64,000 nucleotides of DNA from Solirubrobacter sp035555675 (GCA_035555675.1 DATMGH010000203.1:4681-68680); one strand, 5' to 3'; shown: positions 19,401 to 27,004, counted from the first letter of the stretch. The notes: a model not told the origin generated them from the letters alone. Translations and numbers: made by a program.

Positions 19401-20604
19401 CCTGCTCAAGGAGATCGAGAAGCTGGATCGCGAGCAGGCGATCCGTGTCCGCGCCGCCCTGACCGGCGGGCTGCTGTACGGCAACCGCGGCTTGACGGTC
19501 AAGCGCGTCGCCGAGCATTTCGAAGGGACCGCGTTTCAGACGCCGGCCAGGGCGGTCAGCGTCGCCGGCCAGCTTCCCGTGGTCAAGCAGCTCGGGCAAG
19601 CCGCCAAGCACTTCACCGATGGCGTGTTCGCCTTCAACCGGTGGATCGAATCGACGTCGCAGATCGCGGCGCTCGGCAAGCACGCCAAGCGCGAGATGCA
19701 GGAGATGACCGGGTCTTGGGCGAAGGCGACCAGGGCCCAGGTGAAGGCGCTGCAGGACATCGCGCGCGGCTACACGCAGTCGAAGAACGTCCACGACGCC
19801 GCCCGGTACATCGACGAGACCCTGGGCCAGTACTCACGGTTCTCCCCGCAGATGCGCCGCTTCATCCAGTCGACCGCACCATTTCTGCCTTGGTACTTGA
19901 ACTCGGCTCGCTGGGTGTTCTGGACGCTTCCCGCCAAGCACCCGATCAAGACGGGCCTGATGGCGAACGTCGCGGCGAACCTCCAGGCCGACTTCGATGC
20001 CAGCCACCAGACGCTGCCGCCCGGTGATCTTCGGGGCGAGATCGTCACCGACGACGGCACGGTCCTCCCGTACGGCCGGTACACGCCGTTCGGCGCGTTC
20101 GGTTCCGTGCTCGGCGGCGGCGACGAACAGCTATGGGCGCTCGTCGACCCGCTGTTCCCGCAGTTCAAGTCGGCGGCGCTCGCTGGCCTGGGACTGAACT
20201 TCTCAGGCCACCGCGCGAACCTCGCGCCGGGAGACCGCAGTCCAGACGGCGGCGTCGGGATCGCGGTCCGCGCGAGCATGGCGTTCAACAGCCTGCTCGA
20301 AGCCTTCGTGCCCGGTGTCAGCCGTCTGCGACAGGTCCGCGAGGGCGGCTCGACGCCGTTCGACAACTCGACGGTCTGGTCTCCGAAGGTCAAGCCCGGG
20401 ACTCGCGTTCAGGGCGGCGCGGCGCGGCGCATCCTCGACCCGTTGCGGCCCGTCTCCGGCGTCAAGGGCGCGATGCAACCCGTGCCGGCCGCATCGCCGC
20501 CGTCACCAGACGAGATCGACGCTGCGCTTGACGCCGCCGCAACGGCGCTCGACACCGGTGATCTCGACGACGAGATCACTCGCGCGCTCGACGTGATCCC
20601 CTAG
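16417..20604 (+). CDS. Giant (1395 aa) phage ejection/polyvalent-like protein
   Basis: 1395 residues. An Arg-rich, disordered N-terminus (1-170) is followed by a short hydrophobic/helical region (170-300), a long Arg/Ala/Gln coiled-coil zone (about 450-760) and a better folded C-terminal 550 residues. That last part has amphipathic helices (FAFNRWIESTSQIAALGKHA), the aromatic segment FLPWYLNSARWVFWTLPAKH and a GRYTPFGAFGSVLG motif. The aromatic segment followed by loose repeats resembles the ends of large internal virion or polyvalent phage proteins that are injected with DNA. That is resemblance only; no catalytic motif is visible. It takes up a fifth of the element. Confidence 0.65.
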   Translation: MPAIDANANRQVVRRRRYGAAGRGADTTSVPRPPAAKPKRASSFTRPVAERPFTQQRQQAQEKTDRAQRRLPRAPIAAPPIIHNPTPRQVQAAKTQIVQSVRRAVGPARGAEGQARQQQLYRQIRTDPKYADVRRSVAHWQREDAKLRAPQRSGPARPGPQPRRARIGVGPVVASVNLTAASQGIKNLAEKAAPGLAASASTPEGKFFRAGLSDTAHLPIMGPQLAYEVAAAAKEAAGGDTERAKALAKGFTQGVYGFAAQGKWDELEDYVREHPVYAMLELRGGKGLVGRGAGAAMRSGALGGTARRAASTKRADVDLAGGTGSRVADRQHYSPDVITKAFQVFAERRRGGAGRTVLRDHRLRRRADFESDTAAATSRALRQDEAIQARAARPMVGRGGQRIVTGSRAVNAVTAPVRAAMDAKARRSPLADVVPNVVQGIVRPGHVVADLRKELARLDRVHAAGEFSTAAQRKQNRATAGAIRRVLDSPVAMRNLDELVRSGRENVAAVNRLEQRAADLGAITPERAERAKLFPAAQAHLGAEYSDAPFRAARGREVAAGRALRSAQTQQRRARVTYARANARAQRNLAEKRRQYLRRDETYTKLEREHGQLKVRKETLRAATREAEATGKPVTVRLGGDEVKLSPGEARSMLDAASSAQRSAGSALAARARVLHEKPLTHTVSRGPREGQRVLTSKATVKRAERQVLAARAARDKPALQTVPRARAEFDAARRERQAAQVGGIRSLNVGGQRLSNEQVRQAVGADVAYLPHHTKARGARAYYQTAFAGRKNLDASKKRTGAAFEKGADDRSYQALVEHRVRTRGVVSRIAEHDQIVHSIAIKGPGGRMMTWEQAEKIAENASERGAKLVPYRAVPGSYDRARLERIAERQGAADMPELARMIESEFAERLKEPAPGDRTARNVVLIPEQIANQLKAQQQVSSGLGRAGNIASDVFRRTVLPFSAKWLMGNTVEAIVRLGAVGAGPNSYRIGRNLLKEIEKLDREQAIRVRAALTGGLLYGNRGLTVKRVAEHFEGTAFQTPARAVSVAGQLPVVKQLGQAAKHFTDGVFAFNRWIESTSQIAALGKHAKREMQEMTGSWAKATRAQVKALQDIARGYTQSKNVHDAARYIDETLGQYSRFSPQMRRFIQSTAPFLPWYLNSARWVFWTLPAKHPIKTGLMANVAANLQADFDASHQTLPPGDLRGEIVTDDGTVLPYGRYTPFGAFGSVLGGGDEQLWALVDPLFPQFKSAALAGLGLNFSGHRANLAPGDRSPDGGVGIAVRASMAFNSLLEAFVPGVSRLRQVREGGSTPFDNSTVWSPKVKPGTRVQGGAARRILDPLRPVSGVKGAMQPVPAASPPSPDEIDAALDAAATALDTGDLDDEITRALDVIP

Positions 20605-20694
20605 GAGCCTGTTGAACTATCGGCCGCCGCGAGGCGGTCGATCACGCTGAAGCGACCGCCGTCAACGACGCCGGCGCATCCTGCCGTGTCGAGG

Positions 20695-21867
20695 TCAGCG
20701 CCGAGGAAACGGTCGTTCGGGTCCTGGCCACTCGGCCGACAGGCCGAGCACTGTGTGCGCCGCCGTACTGGTTTCCTCGTCAAACCGGATCTCGTGATCA
20801 ACGACGCGCGTCGTCGGAAATGGAAGCTCGGAATCGAGCGGACGAGCGGCCCATGGGTGATGCCAGAGGCGCGGCCACGTTCGGGCGCATGTGTGCGGGA
20901 CGAGGTTGATCCCCACGAGGAGCGCCGCGATGTTCGTCGATGCAGGCCTCTTTCGGAGCCAGAGACCATCCTGGTGCCGCACGAGTTGTGCTCGGCGCTG
21001 TGCATCGACCTGCAACGCGCGACTGCCGAACAGCAAGGCGCCGATGTCGTCCTCACGAACGGTCGGAGAGATCGACAGCACCGCGAGCACCAGCGGCGCA
21101 TCGAGAGATCCGTACCGCTTGCTCTTCCGGCACAGCGCCGCTCCGAGCCGCTCGCGGTCGTTGGCCGAACCCGCGGTGATGCCTCCTGACCCGACGAGGC
21201 GGTGATCGCGCGCACCCCGATGCTCGGGGGACACAGCTACCGCGCGGATCTCGAGTTCCCAGTCGGCCTCGACGATCGTGGTCTGCGGCAGCGTCTCGTA
21301 CGAGCTTGCCGCGATGTGGTCGGGATCGATCGATGCCAGCCACGCGGCGATCGTCTGCGTGATGGCCTTCTTGCGCGGGCTCGACGCGCCGACTCGGACG
21401 AACTCGACGAGCACGTAGAAATCTGAGTTCGGGATTGCGTCGATCGCGTCGAGAACCTCGGCCTCGCGAGCTTCGTGCCGTCCGCTCGCTTCGATGCCGG
21501 AGAAGACGGTCAGCGCCTCGACGTAGAGATGGTCCGGCCCACGGGTCAGCTCGAAGTCCAGTCGTTTGCCTGTGTGCACAAGCGTCGGGTGCACCGCGAT
21601 CGTGAACCTGAGGCTGGAGAACACACGGTGCAGGTAGAGCTCCCACCAGGCCGCGTAGTGCTGATCCGGAGCGGGCTTTCTGAAACGCCGACGCAGGTCC
21701 TCGTCGTCGTCGGGATAGGCGGCGTACCACTCATCGAGCGTCGCGCGGATGTGCTGCCAGACGACGCCGTCTGCTCGGTTGAGGAAGTCGAAGCTGCTCT
21801 CGCGACGCGTCGCCGGCGTCACGTCGTCACGCTCGAGGTCGTCGAATAGCGTCCGCTGCGGGGCCAA
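20695..21867 (-). CDS. Putative PD-(D/E)XK-like nuclease (defence or mobile-element type)
   Basis: 390 residues from a TTG start at 21867. The N-terminal half has the pattern FDFLNR, W-x-x-I-R-x-T-L-D-E-W, RFR, AAWWELYLHR, then a hydrophobic strand, RLDFELTRG and HLYVEALTV. The order Glu (WELYLH), Asp (LDFEL) and Glu-Ala (VEAL) fits a PD-(D/E)XK core in which the usual Lys is replaced. The C-terminal half has KSKRYGSLDAPLVLAVLSIS and DDIGALLFG, a pairing I associate with a widespread unnamed family. The usual Pro-Asp is Leu-Asp here. Last gene of a leftward set with the recombinase and a coiled-coil membrane protein. Confidence 0.55.
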   Translation of the reverse strand: MAPQRTLFDDLERDDVTPATRRESSFDFLNRADGVVWQHIRATLDEWYAAYPDDDEDLRRRFRKPAPDQHYAAWWELYLHRVFSSLRFTIAVHPTLVHTGKRLDFELTRGPDHLYVEALTVFSGIEASGRHEAREAEVLDAIDAIPNSDFYVLVEFVRVGASSPRKKAITQTIAAWLASIDPDHIAASSYETLPQTTIVEADWELEIRAVAVSPEHRGARDHRLVGSGGITAGSANDRERLGAALCRKSKRYGSLDAPLVLAVLSISPTVREDDIGALLFGSRALQVDAQRRAQLVRHQDGLWLRKRPASTNIAALLVGINLVPHTCARTWPRLWHHPWAARPLDSELPFPTTRVVDHEIRFDEETSTAAHTVLGLSAEWPGPERPFPRR

Positions 21868-21869
21868 GG

Positions 21870-22331
21870 TCAGCAGCTCGTTTCGTAATCGGTCGCGAGT
21901 TGCAACTCCGAGCAGGTGTCTGCCGCTTGGCGCGCGATGTCGTCTACGCGAGGTTCGAGTGAGTTGACGCGACTGTCGAGGTCTGAGGTGTCGGACTCGA
22001 TGTCGTCGGCGCGACCTTCGATGTCGTCGAGGCGTTCGCCGTGCTCATCGCGGGCGCCTTCGAGGTCGGCGATCCTGCTGCTGAGCGCGCTGGTGTCCTC
22101 GTCGCCGAGTTGACCTTGCAGCTCCGTCACCTGGGCCTCGAGATCGTCGATCCGCGACTCCAGAACGTCGACGCGAGAGGAAGTCTCGGCCAGCTCGGGG
22201 AACCAGCGGTCCTTGTCGAGCACGACCCACGTCGCGAGGACGGCGCCGGCGACGCCGATCGCGACCGCGAGAACGCGAAGTCCGCGGAGCCAACGGCGGG
22301 GTGAGAGCCAACGCTTCAGGCGCGCCTTCAT
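21870..22331 (-). CDS. Membrane-anchored coiled-coil protein
   Basis: 153 residues. A basic N-terminus and one transmembrane helix (about 18-38, LRVLAVAIGVAGAVLATWVV) are followed by about 95 residues of acidic heptad repeats (SSRVDVLESRIDDLEAQV and similar), and two Cys at the C-terminal end. The topology is probably a cytoplasmic N-terminus and an outward coiled coil, by the positive-inside rule. Two bases separate its stop from the nuclease-like start. Function unknown; it resembles spanin- or sensor-like anchors in shape only. Confidence 0.6.
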   Translation of the reverse strand: MKARLKRWLSPRRWLRGLRVLAVAIGVAGAVLATWVVLDKDRWFPELAETSSRVDVLESRIDDLEAQVTELQGQLGDEDTSALSSRIADLEGARDEHGERLDDIEGRADDIESDTSDLDSRVNSLEPRVDDIARQAADTCSELQLATDYETSC

Positions 22332-22369
22332 CTTCGTCTCCGTGGTCGCGACGGCGGGTCCGGTGCAAC

Positions 22370-23821
22370 CTATGCCAGACCAGGACCGCCGAGCAATCGC
22401 CGTGCGCTGTCGCCGCCGCCTTCCCGAGGGCCTATGCGAGTCGGTTCGCCTCGGCCGACCGCACCGCGCACGTGGTCGAACGAGCGGCCGAGCGAGTGCG
22501 CATAGCGTGAGAGCATCGTCTCCACGCGGTGACCGGCGATCGCGGCGAGGTCGGCGTCGTTGACACCGGCAGCGCGAAGCAGCGTGATGTACGAGTGCCG
22601 CATCTCATGCGGCCGGATGTCCAGGCCCGACGCCTCGCGGCCCGGCTTCCACACCTGTACCCACCAGTTCGCGTAACCCCAGAGCTTGCCGCGTGGCGAC
22701 GGGAACAGCAGCGCGTCTGGGCGTAGTCGCTTGGAGCGATCGTCGTCGGCGGGCACCAACGCGGCCGGTCGCGTCGACAGCAGCAACTGCAGCTGGTCCA
22801 TGAGGGCGCCGGGGACCGGCACGACACGACCGGCGTCCATCTCGCCGTGGTCGTTCTTCGTGCCTGAAAGCATCTCGCCGAGCGACACCGTCCAGGCGAT
22901 GCTGAGCGTCCCGTCCTTCACGTTGAGGTCCGTCGAGTACAGCGCCAGCAGCTCGCCCGCCCGCAGTCCGCAGTCGGCCAGCACGCGCACCATCGGCTCC
23001 GCGTGAACGCGCCGCCACGCGTTCAGCTGTGGGCCGCCGGTGTCGGCCGACGCGCACGCTTGGGCGAACTCGTACATCTGTGCCCAGGACCAGACCCGGA
23101 TTCGGCGCGGCGCCTTCTCGATCCGCGGATCGTTCGTTCGGACCTTCACGCCCTTGAATGGATTGGCCAGGAGGACGTCGTCTTCGATGGCGTCCTCGGT
23201 CATCGCCGAGAGCGTGCCGATGATGTTGATGACGCCGGTCCGGGCGCGCCGTTGCTCGGTGAGCAGGTGCGCAGTGAGCTGCACGGCGTGTCGGCGGCGA
23301 AGCTGGTAGAGCGGCCAGTCGCGCAGCGGCAAGCCCTCGATCCGGACGTCGAGAACAGCGCGCAGCCGGCACTCGTTGGTGCGGTTCGTGACCCGTGCCC
23401 GTGGCCGGCGCTCGGTCCATGTCGCCGCGTACTCACCGACCGTGCGCGGGTTGGTCGGGGTTCGCCGTTCGCGCTCGTAACACGCGTCGATCGCCGCCTG
23501 CGCCAGGCGACGGAGCGGGTAGGTCCCGCGGATATCCGGCCGCCACCCGATCCGGCGCTTGCCGGTCCGGTCGGTCCATCGAGCGACGTACACCTTGGTC
23601 CCGGACGGGTTGATGCGCGTGATGGGCGATTCGCGGCGTGACGGTATGAAGAAGAAGTCGGTCACGACGTCCTCGCTCGTGTGCGCGGCGACGCCGCTGC
23701 GGTCGGGTTGGTCCTGACGGGGCGCTGACGCGTCAGCGCCAGCGAGCTGAGGCCGCGGGCGAACGCGGCGCATGAGGTACTGCTGGACATCCAAACCCTT
23801 CCTGTTCTGCCGGGTCGCCAC
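22370..23821 (-). CDS. Tyrosine recombinase/integrase 1
   Basis: Up to 483 residues; the GTG at 23821 is not well supported and a start at 23773 (ATG) or near 23669 (GTG before TDFFFIPS, with GAGGA upstream) would be shorter. A core-binding domain at about 115-225 precedes the catalytic domain with Arg in DCGLRAGELLAL, HEMRH, and GHRVETMLSRYAH, where the terminal Tyr lies in the SRYAH motif. It is not next to either att site and faces inward, so it may be a cargo recombinase, a resolvase or the remnant of a second element. It is the first gene of the leftward trio. Confidence 0.85.
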   Translation of the reverse strand: MATRQNRKGLDVQQYLMRRVRPRPQLAGADASAPRQDQPDRSGVAAHTSEDVVTDFFFIPSRRESPITRINPSGTKVYVARWTDRTGKRRIGWRPDIRGTYPLRRLAQAAIDACYERERRTPTNPRTVGEYAATWTERRPRARVTNRTNECRLRAVLDVRIEGLPLRDWPLYQLRRRHAVQLTAHLLTEQRRARTGVINIIGTLSAMTEDAIEDDVLLANPFKGVKVRTNDPRIEKAPRRIRVWSWAQMYEFAQACASADTGGPQLNAWRRVHAEPMVRVLADCGLRAGELLALYSTDLNVKDGTLSIAWTVSLGEMLSGTKNDHGEMDAGRVVPVPGALMDQLQLLLSTRPAALVPADDDRSKRLRPDALLFPSPRGKLWGYANWWVQVWKPGREASGLDIRPHEMRHSYITLLRAAGVNDADLAAIAGHRVETMLSRYAHSLGRSFDHVRGAVGRGEPTRIGPREGGGDSARRLLGGPGLA

Positions 23822-23952
23822 GCCGGCTGTCTAGGTGTATCGCGGTGGGTTGGGACCTCATTGCGCCTCCGAAGCGAGACTACGTCGCGCGGACCAGCGA
23901 CGCAACGCGCCGTTTCGCACGCTGCGACAAGTTCGTGTCGCGGCGACCGGAC

Positions 23953-24070
23953 TGGACAGCTGCGTGCGGTTGGGCGTACGATGCGCGCCGACATAGACAA
24001 AGTGGCCCGGCGCCACAGCGGAGTTGCACCTCCGCGGCGACCCGGGCCCGGACCAAGGAGATAGGGCTCC
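23953..24070 (+). promoter_or_regulatory. Promoter and stem-loop leader, copy 1
   Basis: TGGACA (23953-23958), an 18-bp spacer and TACGAT (23977-23982) form a promoter. Starting 21 bases after the -10 is a long stem-loop, 24004-24048: outer 7 bp (24004-24010 with 24042-24048), a 4-bp middle helix with a 3-base bulge, an inner 6 bp (24018-24023 with 24030-24035) and the loop TTGCAC. AAGGAG follows at 24055-24060, then ATG 24071. A second leader with the same plan lies at 32304-32405. Confidence 0.65.
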
Positions 24071-24643
24071 ATGGCCAGTACGCACGCTACCGGCACGCTC
24101 GCCGGTGACGCATCCCCCGACGGGATGGTTCCCGTCGCTCGTGACCAAGACGATCCGCGAGTCGTCGAAGTTCCGTTGGCCGAGCTGGCCAACGTCCACG
24201 TCGCGCTCGACACCGGCGGACGGCGCCAGCCGCTCTCGCGACCCAATCTGGCGGGCTACATGTGCCCGTCGTTGATCCCCGCGGGCGCCGCGTTCGGCTA
24301 CACCGGGACGCACAGGCGCCGGCGCGAAGTCCCGATCAAGGTGCTGATCCGGGAGGATCTGACGGATCCGCACGTCCTGGCGATGCTCGAGCGGCGAGCC
24401 GGTCACGCGAAGCTGAACCCGAACTACCGACCGCCGATCCCGCACGAGGAGTACCAGCGCCTGTTGGTGGCCATGCGCGCACCGGAGCTGTTGCAGGCGG
24501 CGCGCGAATGGTTGGTGAACTCGACCGTGTTGGACGTCGACCGCGTCGCCGCCATGTCGGAGCGCAACATCCGGACAGCGCTCGACTGCCACTACTGGCC
24601 CGGCGGGTTTCCGCGCTTCGTCCACGACCGCACCGGAGCGTGA
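24071..24643 (+). CDS. Hypothetical protein, first gene of the leader-controlled operon
   Basis: 190 residues from ATG 24071 with AAGGAG ten bases upstream. The N-terminal 55 residues are Ala/Asp/Pro-rich. The folded part (55-190) is mixed alpha/beta with several aromatic and charged motifs (GYTGTHRRRREVPIKVLI; HYWPGGFPRF near the end) and two separate Cys. No signal or membrane segment. It heads the set 24071-25445, with 2 bases to the next gene. Not recognised. Confidence 0.6.
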   Translation: MASTHATGTLAGDASPDGMVPVARDQDDPRVVEVPLAELANVHVALDTGGRRQPLSRPNLAGYMCPSLIPAGAAFGYTGTHRRRREVPIKVLIREDLTDPHVLAMLERRAGHAKLNPNYRPPIPHEEYQRLLVAMRAPELLQAAREWLVNSTVLDVDRVAAMSERNIRTALDCHYWPGGFPRFVHDRTGA

Positions 24644-24645
24644 CC

Positions 24646-25032
24646 ATGAGCGACACCGATCGGCTGGCCGCCGCCCTCACTGCGCTGCGGTCCGGCGAGC
24701 GCTACCGGTTCAGCCACTGCACCGTCACGGTCACGTCGAGCCCGCTCTGCGGCCGCTACGTCATCGAAGGCCAACTCGCCGAGCAGTGGCACACCACCGA
24801 CGACGTCCGCGAGGCCCTGGAGGCCGTCGACGAGTTCCAAGACCACCCGATGCCCGCGATGATCGACGCACGCCGATGCCGCCTGCTCGCCGCGGCCACG
24901 GCCTGCTACCGGCGCCGCGATGTGCACAACGCAGCCGGATCGACTTCGCTGGCCGAACACCTCGAGGCGACCGGTGACGTGTACCTCGACCGCGCACGAG
25001 CGCTCTCCGACGAGTGGGAGACACCCCGATGA
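24646..25032 (+). CDS. Small hypothetical protein
   Basis: 128 residues from ATG 24646. The N-terminal half looks beta-rich (RYRFSHCTVTVTSSPLCGRY), the C-terminal half helical with an ACYRRRDVHNAAGS segment. The start follows the previous stop by two bases and the stop overlaps the next ATG (ATGA). Not recognised. Confidence 0.55.
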   Translation: MSDTDRLAAALTALRSGERYRFSHCTVTVTSSPLCGRYVIEGQLAEQWHTTDDVREALEAVDEFQDHPMPAMIDARRCRLLAAATACYRRRDVHNAAGSTSLAEHLEATGDVYLDRARALSDEWETPR

Positions 25033-25445
25033 CCGCAGCCACCATCGACCGAACCCTCATCGGCCGTCCGCACGCCCCGAGTCGCCGCGGCTGCGACTGC
25101 GCCCACGCGCCCAACGCGGGTGGCGCGCTCGTCCCCGTGTGCCATCTCGCCGACGGCGAGCGCGGCGAGATCATGCGCGAACGGATCACCGCGCACATCT
25201 CAGGTGGCTTCATCTTCGTGGACTTCGAGGACGGGCTGGTCACCTACTCGCTGGCCGAGCTGACCGAGGCCGAGCTCGACCTCGTGCATCGGATCGCGGA
25301 CGAGTACGAGTCCAGCGACCTGGCCGTCTGGCACGACGAGCTGTTCCCAGAGACCTGCCGGCCGTCCTGGCCTCGCCGGCTCCTCGTGACGACGCTCGAG
25401 CGGCTGGTCGATCGCGGCGCCTGGCTTCTAGAACGCATCGACTGA
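25029..25445 (+). CDS. Small hypothetical protein with N-terminal Cys pair
   Basis: 138 residues from ATG 25029, overlapping the previous stop. It has CDCAH near residue 22 and a lone CHL at about 38, which could be one half of a metal site, followed by an acidic alpha/beta part (GGFIFVDFEDGLVTYSLAEL). The end is basic (RRLLVTTLERLVDRGAWLLE). A 12-bp perfect hairpin lies 10 bases after the stop. Not recognised. Confidence 0.55.
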   Translation: MTAATIDRTLIGRPHAPSRRGCDCAHAPNAGGALVPVCHLADGERGEIMRERITAHISGGFIFVDFEDGLVTYSLAELTEAELDLVHRIADEYESSDLAVWHDELFPETCRPSWPRRLLVTTLERLVDRGAWLLERID

Positions 25446-25454
25446 CCGCCGGTC

Positions 25455-25482
25455 GGTGGGCACGACACGAGTCGTGCCCACC
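25455..25482 (+). terminator. Strong hairpin, probable operon end
   Basis: A perfect 12-bp stem (25455-25466 with 25471-25482) with the loop ACGA lies just after the third gene of the 24071 operon. There is no T tract after it, so termination is inferred from place and strength. Confidence 0.55.
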
Positions 25483-25698
25483 ACTTCCGGGCGATCTACG
25501 GCCCAGACAGCCCGGGGCGGGGTGAACCCTCAGCTCGGGTCAAGAAACCGTGCAGATGCGTACCCGGATGGCTTCGCACACGTGTTCTGCGACGCATGCT
25601 GGCCAACTAAGCGCCTACAGCAGACCGGTGCCGTGGCCGCTCGTCGCGATCACGCCCAGCCCTCGCCAGACGTCCGGCAGCGACCCCACACTTGGCGA

Positions 25699-26154
25699 AT
25701 GGCTGGCCAGCGCCACTACCCGGAGCCGCAGCGTGAAGCGCTCCTCCAAGCGGTCGTCATCAACGGCCTCTCGATCGCCGAAGCGGTCCGCCGCGCAAAG
25801 GCCGGCACGCTCGGCGATGTCAGCCCGTTCACGATCCCATATTCGAGCGCCAAGACGATCGTCGCCAACGGGCGCGACGCCTTCGCCGTCTCCGCCCCTG
25901 ACCGCGCCCACGGCGCCATCGACCGGGCCGCGCTCCAACTCGTAGGCCAAGCCCTGCGCGCCGCCAACCAGCTCGCCGACGACGCCGACCCCGTCGCGAT
26001 CAAACGCACCGCCGACGCACTCGTCGCGGCACGCCGGGCACTCCCGCCACAGCCGAAGACACCAAAGCCCGCCGAACCCCAAGAGCCGACCACCACGGCG
26101 CCTGACCCGGCCGTAGCAGCGCTGCTCAAGGCGGCAGAACGGCACGCCGCATGA
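25699..26154 (+). CDS. Small protein with helix-turn-helix-like N-terminus (terminase-small-subunit-like?)
   Basis: 151 residues from ATG 25699; the frame is open from 25456 but the extra 81 residues look noncoding and no start has a good ribosome site. An N-terminal helix-turn-helix is suggested by REALLQAVVINGLSIAEAVRRA, then a Tyr-Ser/Ala linker and a helical body. The Pro/Lys/Thr tail ends in VAALLKAAERHAA. The shape recalls small terminase subunits or regulators, but no large subunit is present. The stop overlaps the next ATG. Confidence 0.5.
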   Translation: MAGQRHYPEPQREALLQAVVINGLSIAEAVRRAKAGTLGDVSPFTIPYSSAKTIVANGRDAFAVSAPDRAHGAIDRAALQLVGQALRAANQLADDADPVAIKRTADALVAARRALPPQPKTPKPAEPQEPTTTAPDPAVAALLKAAERHAA

Positions 26155-26438
26155 CCGCCGACGACATCGCCGGGCAGTTCGAGGCCCTCATCGCCACGGT
26201 CGAGGACTGCGGCGGCGACACACCGATCCTTGCCGCCCTCGCCCGCCTCGACGGCTTCCACTTCGCGGAGACGGCCGAAGCGATCGAGGCCATGCTGCTC
26301 AACGGCGGCCGCACCAACCCGACCGAGCCGGTCGACCCAGACGAGATCGACGACGACTCACGCCAAGACGCCACCGACGCCGCGGCGCTGCTGGCGATCG
26401 GGTTCCTCGTCGGTCGGCGCTCGATCGGCCAGAGCTGA
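26151..26438 (+). CDS. Small acidic hypothetical protein
   Basis: 95 residues, acidic, with a DDIAGQFEALIATVEDCGGD start and a DPDEIDDDSRQDATD segment. It is coupled to the previous gene by ATGA. Such short acidic proteins often serve as partners or antagonists in mobile elements; no family recognised. Confidence 0.5.
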   Translation: MTADDIAGQFEALIATVEDCGGDTPILAALARLDGFHFAETAEAIEAMLLNGGRTNPTEPVDPDEIDDDSRQDATDAAALLAIGFLVGRRSIGQS

Positions 26439-26845
26439 CGGCCCCACTCCGCGGCAACCCCCGAGGCGAGCGCCACTGACCGCGGGCTACCACTGGCGGC
26501 GATCAGCCGATCGCTTCCCGCGTTCCACCCCGCGCGACGCATCAGGACGTGCAGCACCTCGCGGCGCGTAATACGCTCGCCCCGAGCCAAGGCGATCCGC
26601 GCGTAATACGCAACGCCGAACCACGCCACCGAGACGCGCCAGGACGCCCGACATGCGACGAAAGCGCGAAACCGGGCGCGGACCGGTTCACCCTCACGCG
26701 CTCGTTGCTGCTTTCGTGCGCGTGCGGGCTTGGCCGGCGCTGCATTGCGTGACGCAACCGACTGCGAGGTCGTACTGGTTGGCGAGCTGGCCTGACCCTG
26801 CGACCGCCGGCGACCTGGCCGGCCAGCGCGTCCCCCTGCGGCGTG
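26439..26845. repeat. Intergenic region with near-palindromic repeats
   Basis: GCGCGTAATACGC occurs at 26564-26576 and 26599-26611, 35 bp apart; its core GCGTA-A-TACGC is self-complementary. A further palindrome TTGCGTGACGCAA lies at 26745-26757. The region is between convergent genes and no convincing gene covers it. It may hold binding sites for an element protein or an origin. Confidence 0.45.
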
Positions 26846-26989
26846 TCAGCGTGGGATCTCGGCGCCCTCGAACGGGTCCCACTCGCCGGACGTGAGGGCG
26901 GCGATCGCTTCGCGTCGTCTGTGAGGCCCTGATCGTCTGATGGCCGAACCGAGCGCGGCGGGCCCGAAGTTCTGCTGGGCGAACCGCAT
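26846..26989 (-). CDS. 47-residue hypothetical protein
   Basis: A short leftward frame from ATG 26989 (with ACGAGG 5 bases upstream) to TGA at 26846. It encodes 47 residues beginning MRFAQQNFGPAAL and ending GEWDPFEGAEIPR, with a basic middle (IRRSGPHRRREAI). It follows the CFCGCG gene by 15 bases on the same strand and closes the leftward operon. Composition and codon-position GC look coding. Function unknown. Confidence 0.45.
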   Translation of the reverse strand: MRFAQQNFGPAALGSAIRRSGPHRRREAIAALTSGEWDPFEGAEIPR

Positions 26990-27004
26990 GAAACCTCGTG
27001 TCTC

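Noticed and set aside
26126..26629. A leftward 167-residue frame over the palindromic repeats
   Set aside because: It overlaps the coupled gene at 26151-26438 and lacks a ribosome site. Its N-terminal segment mirrors the DNA repeats.
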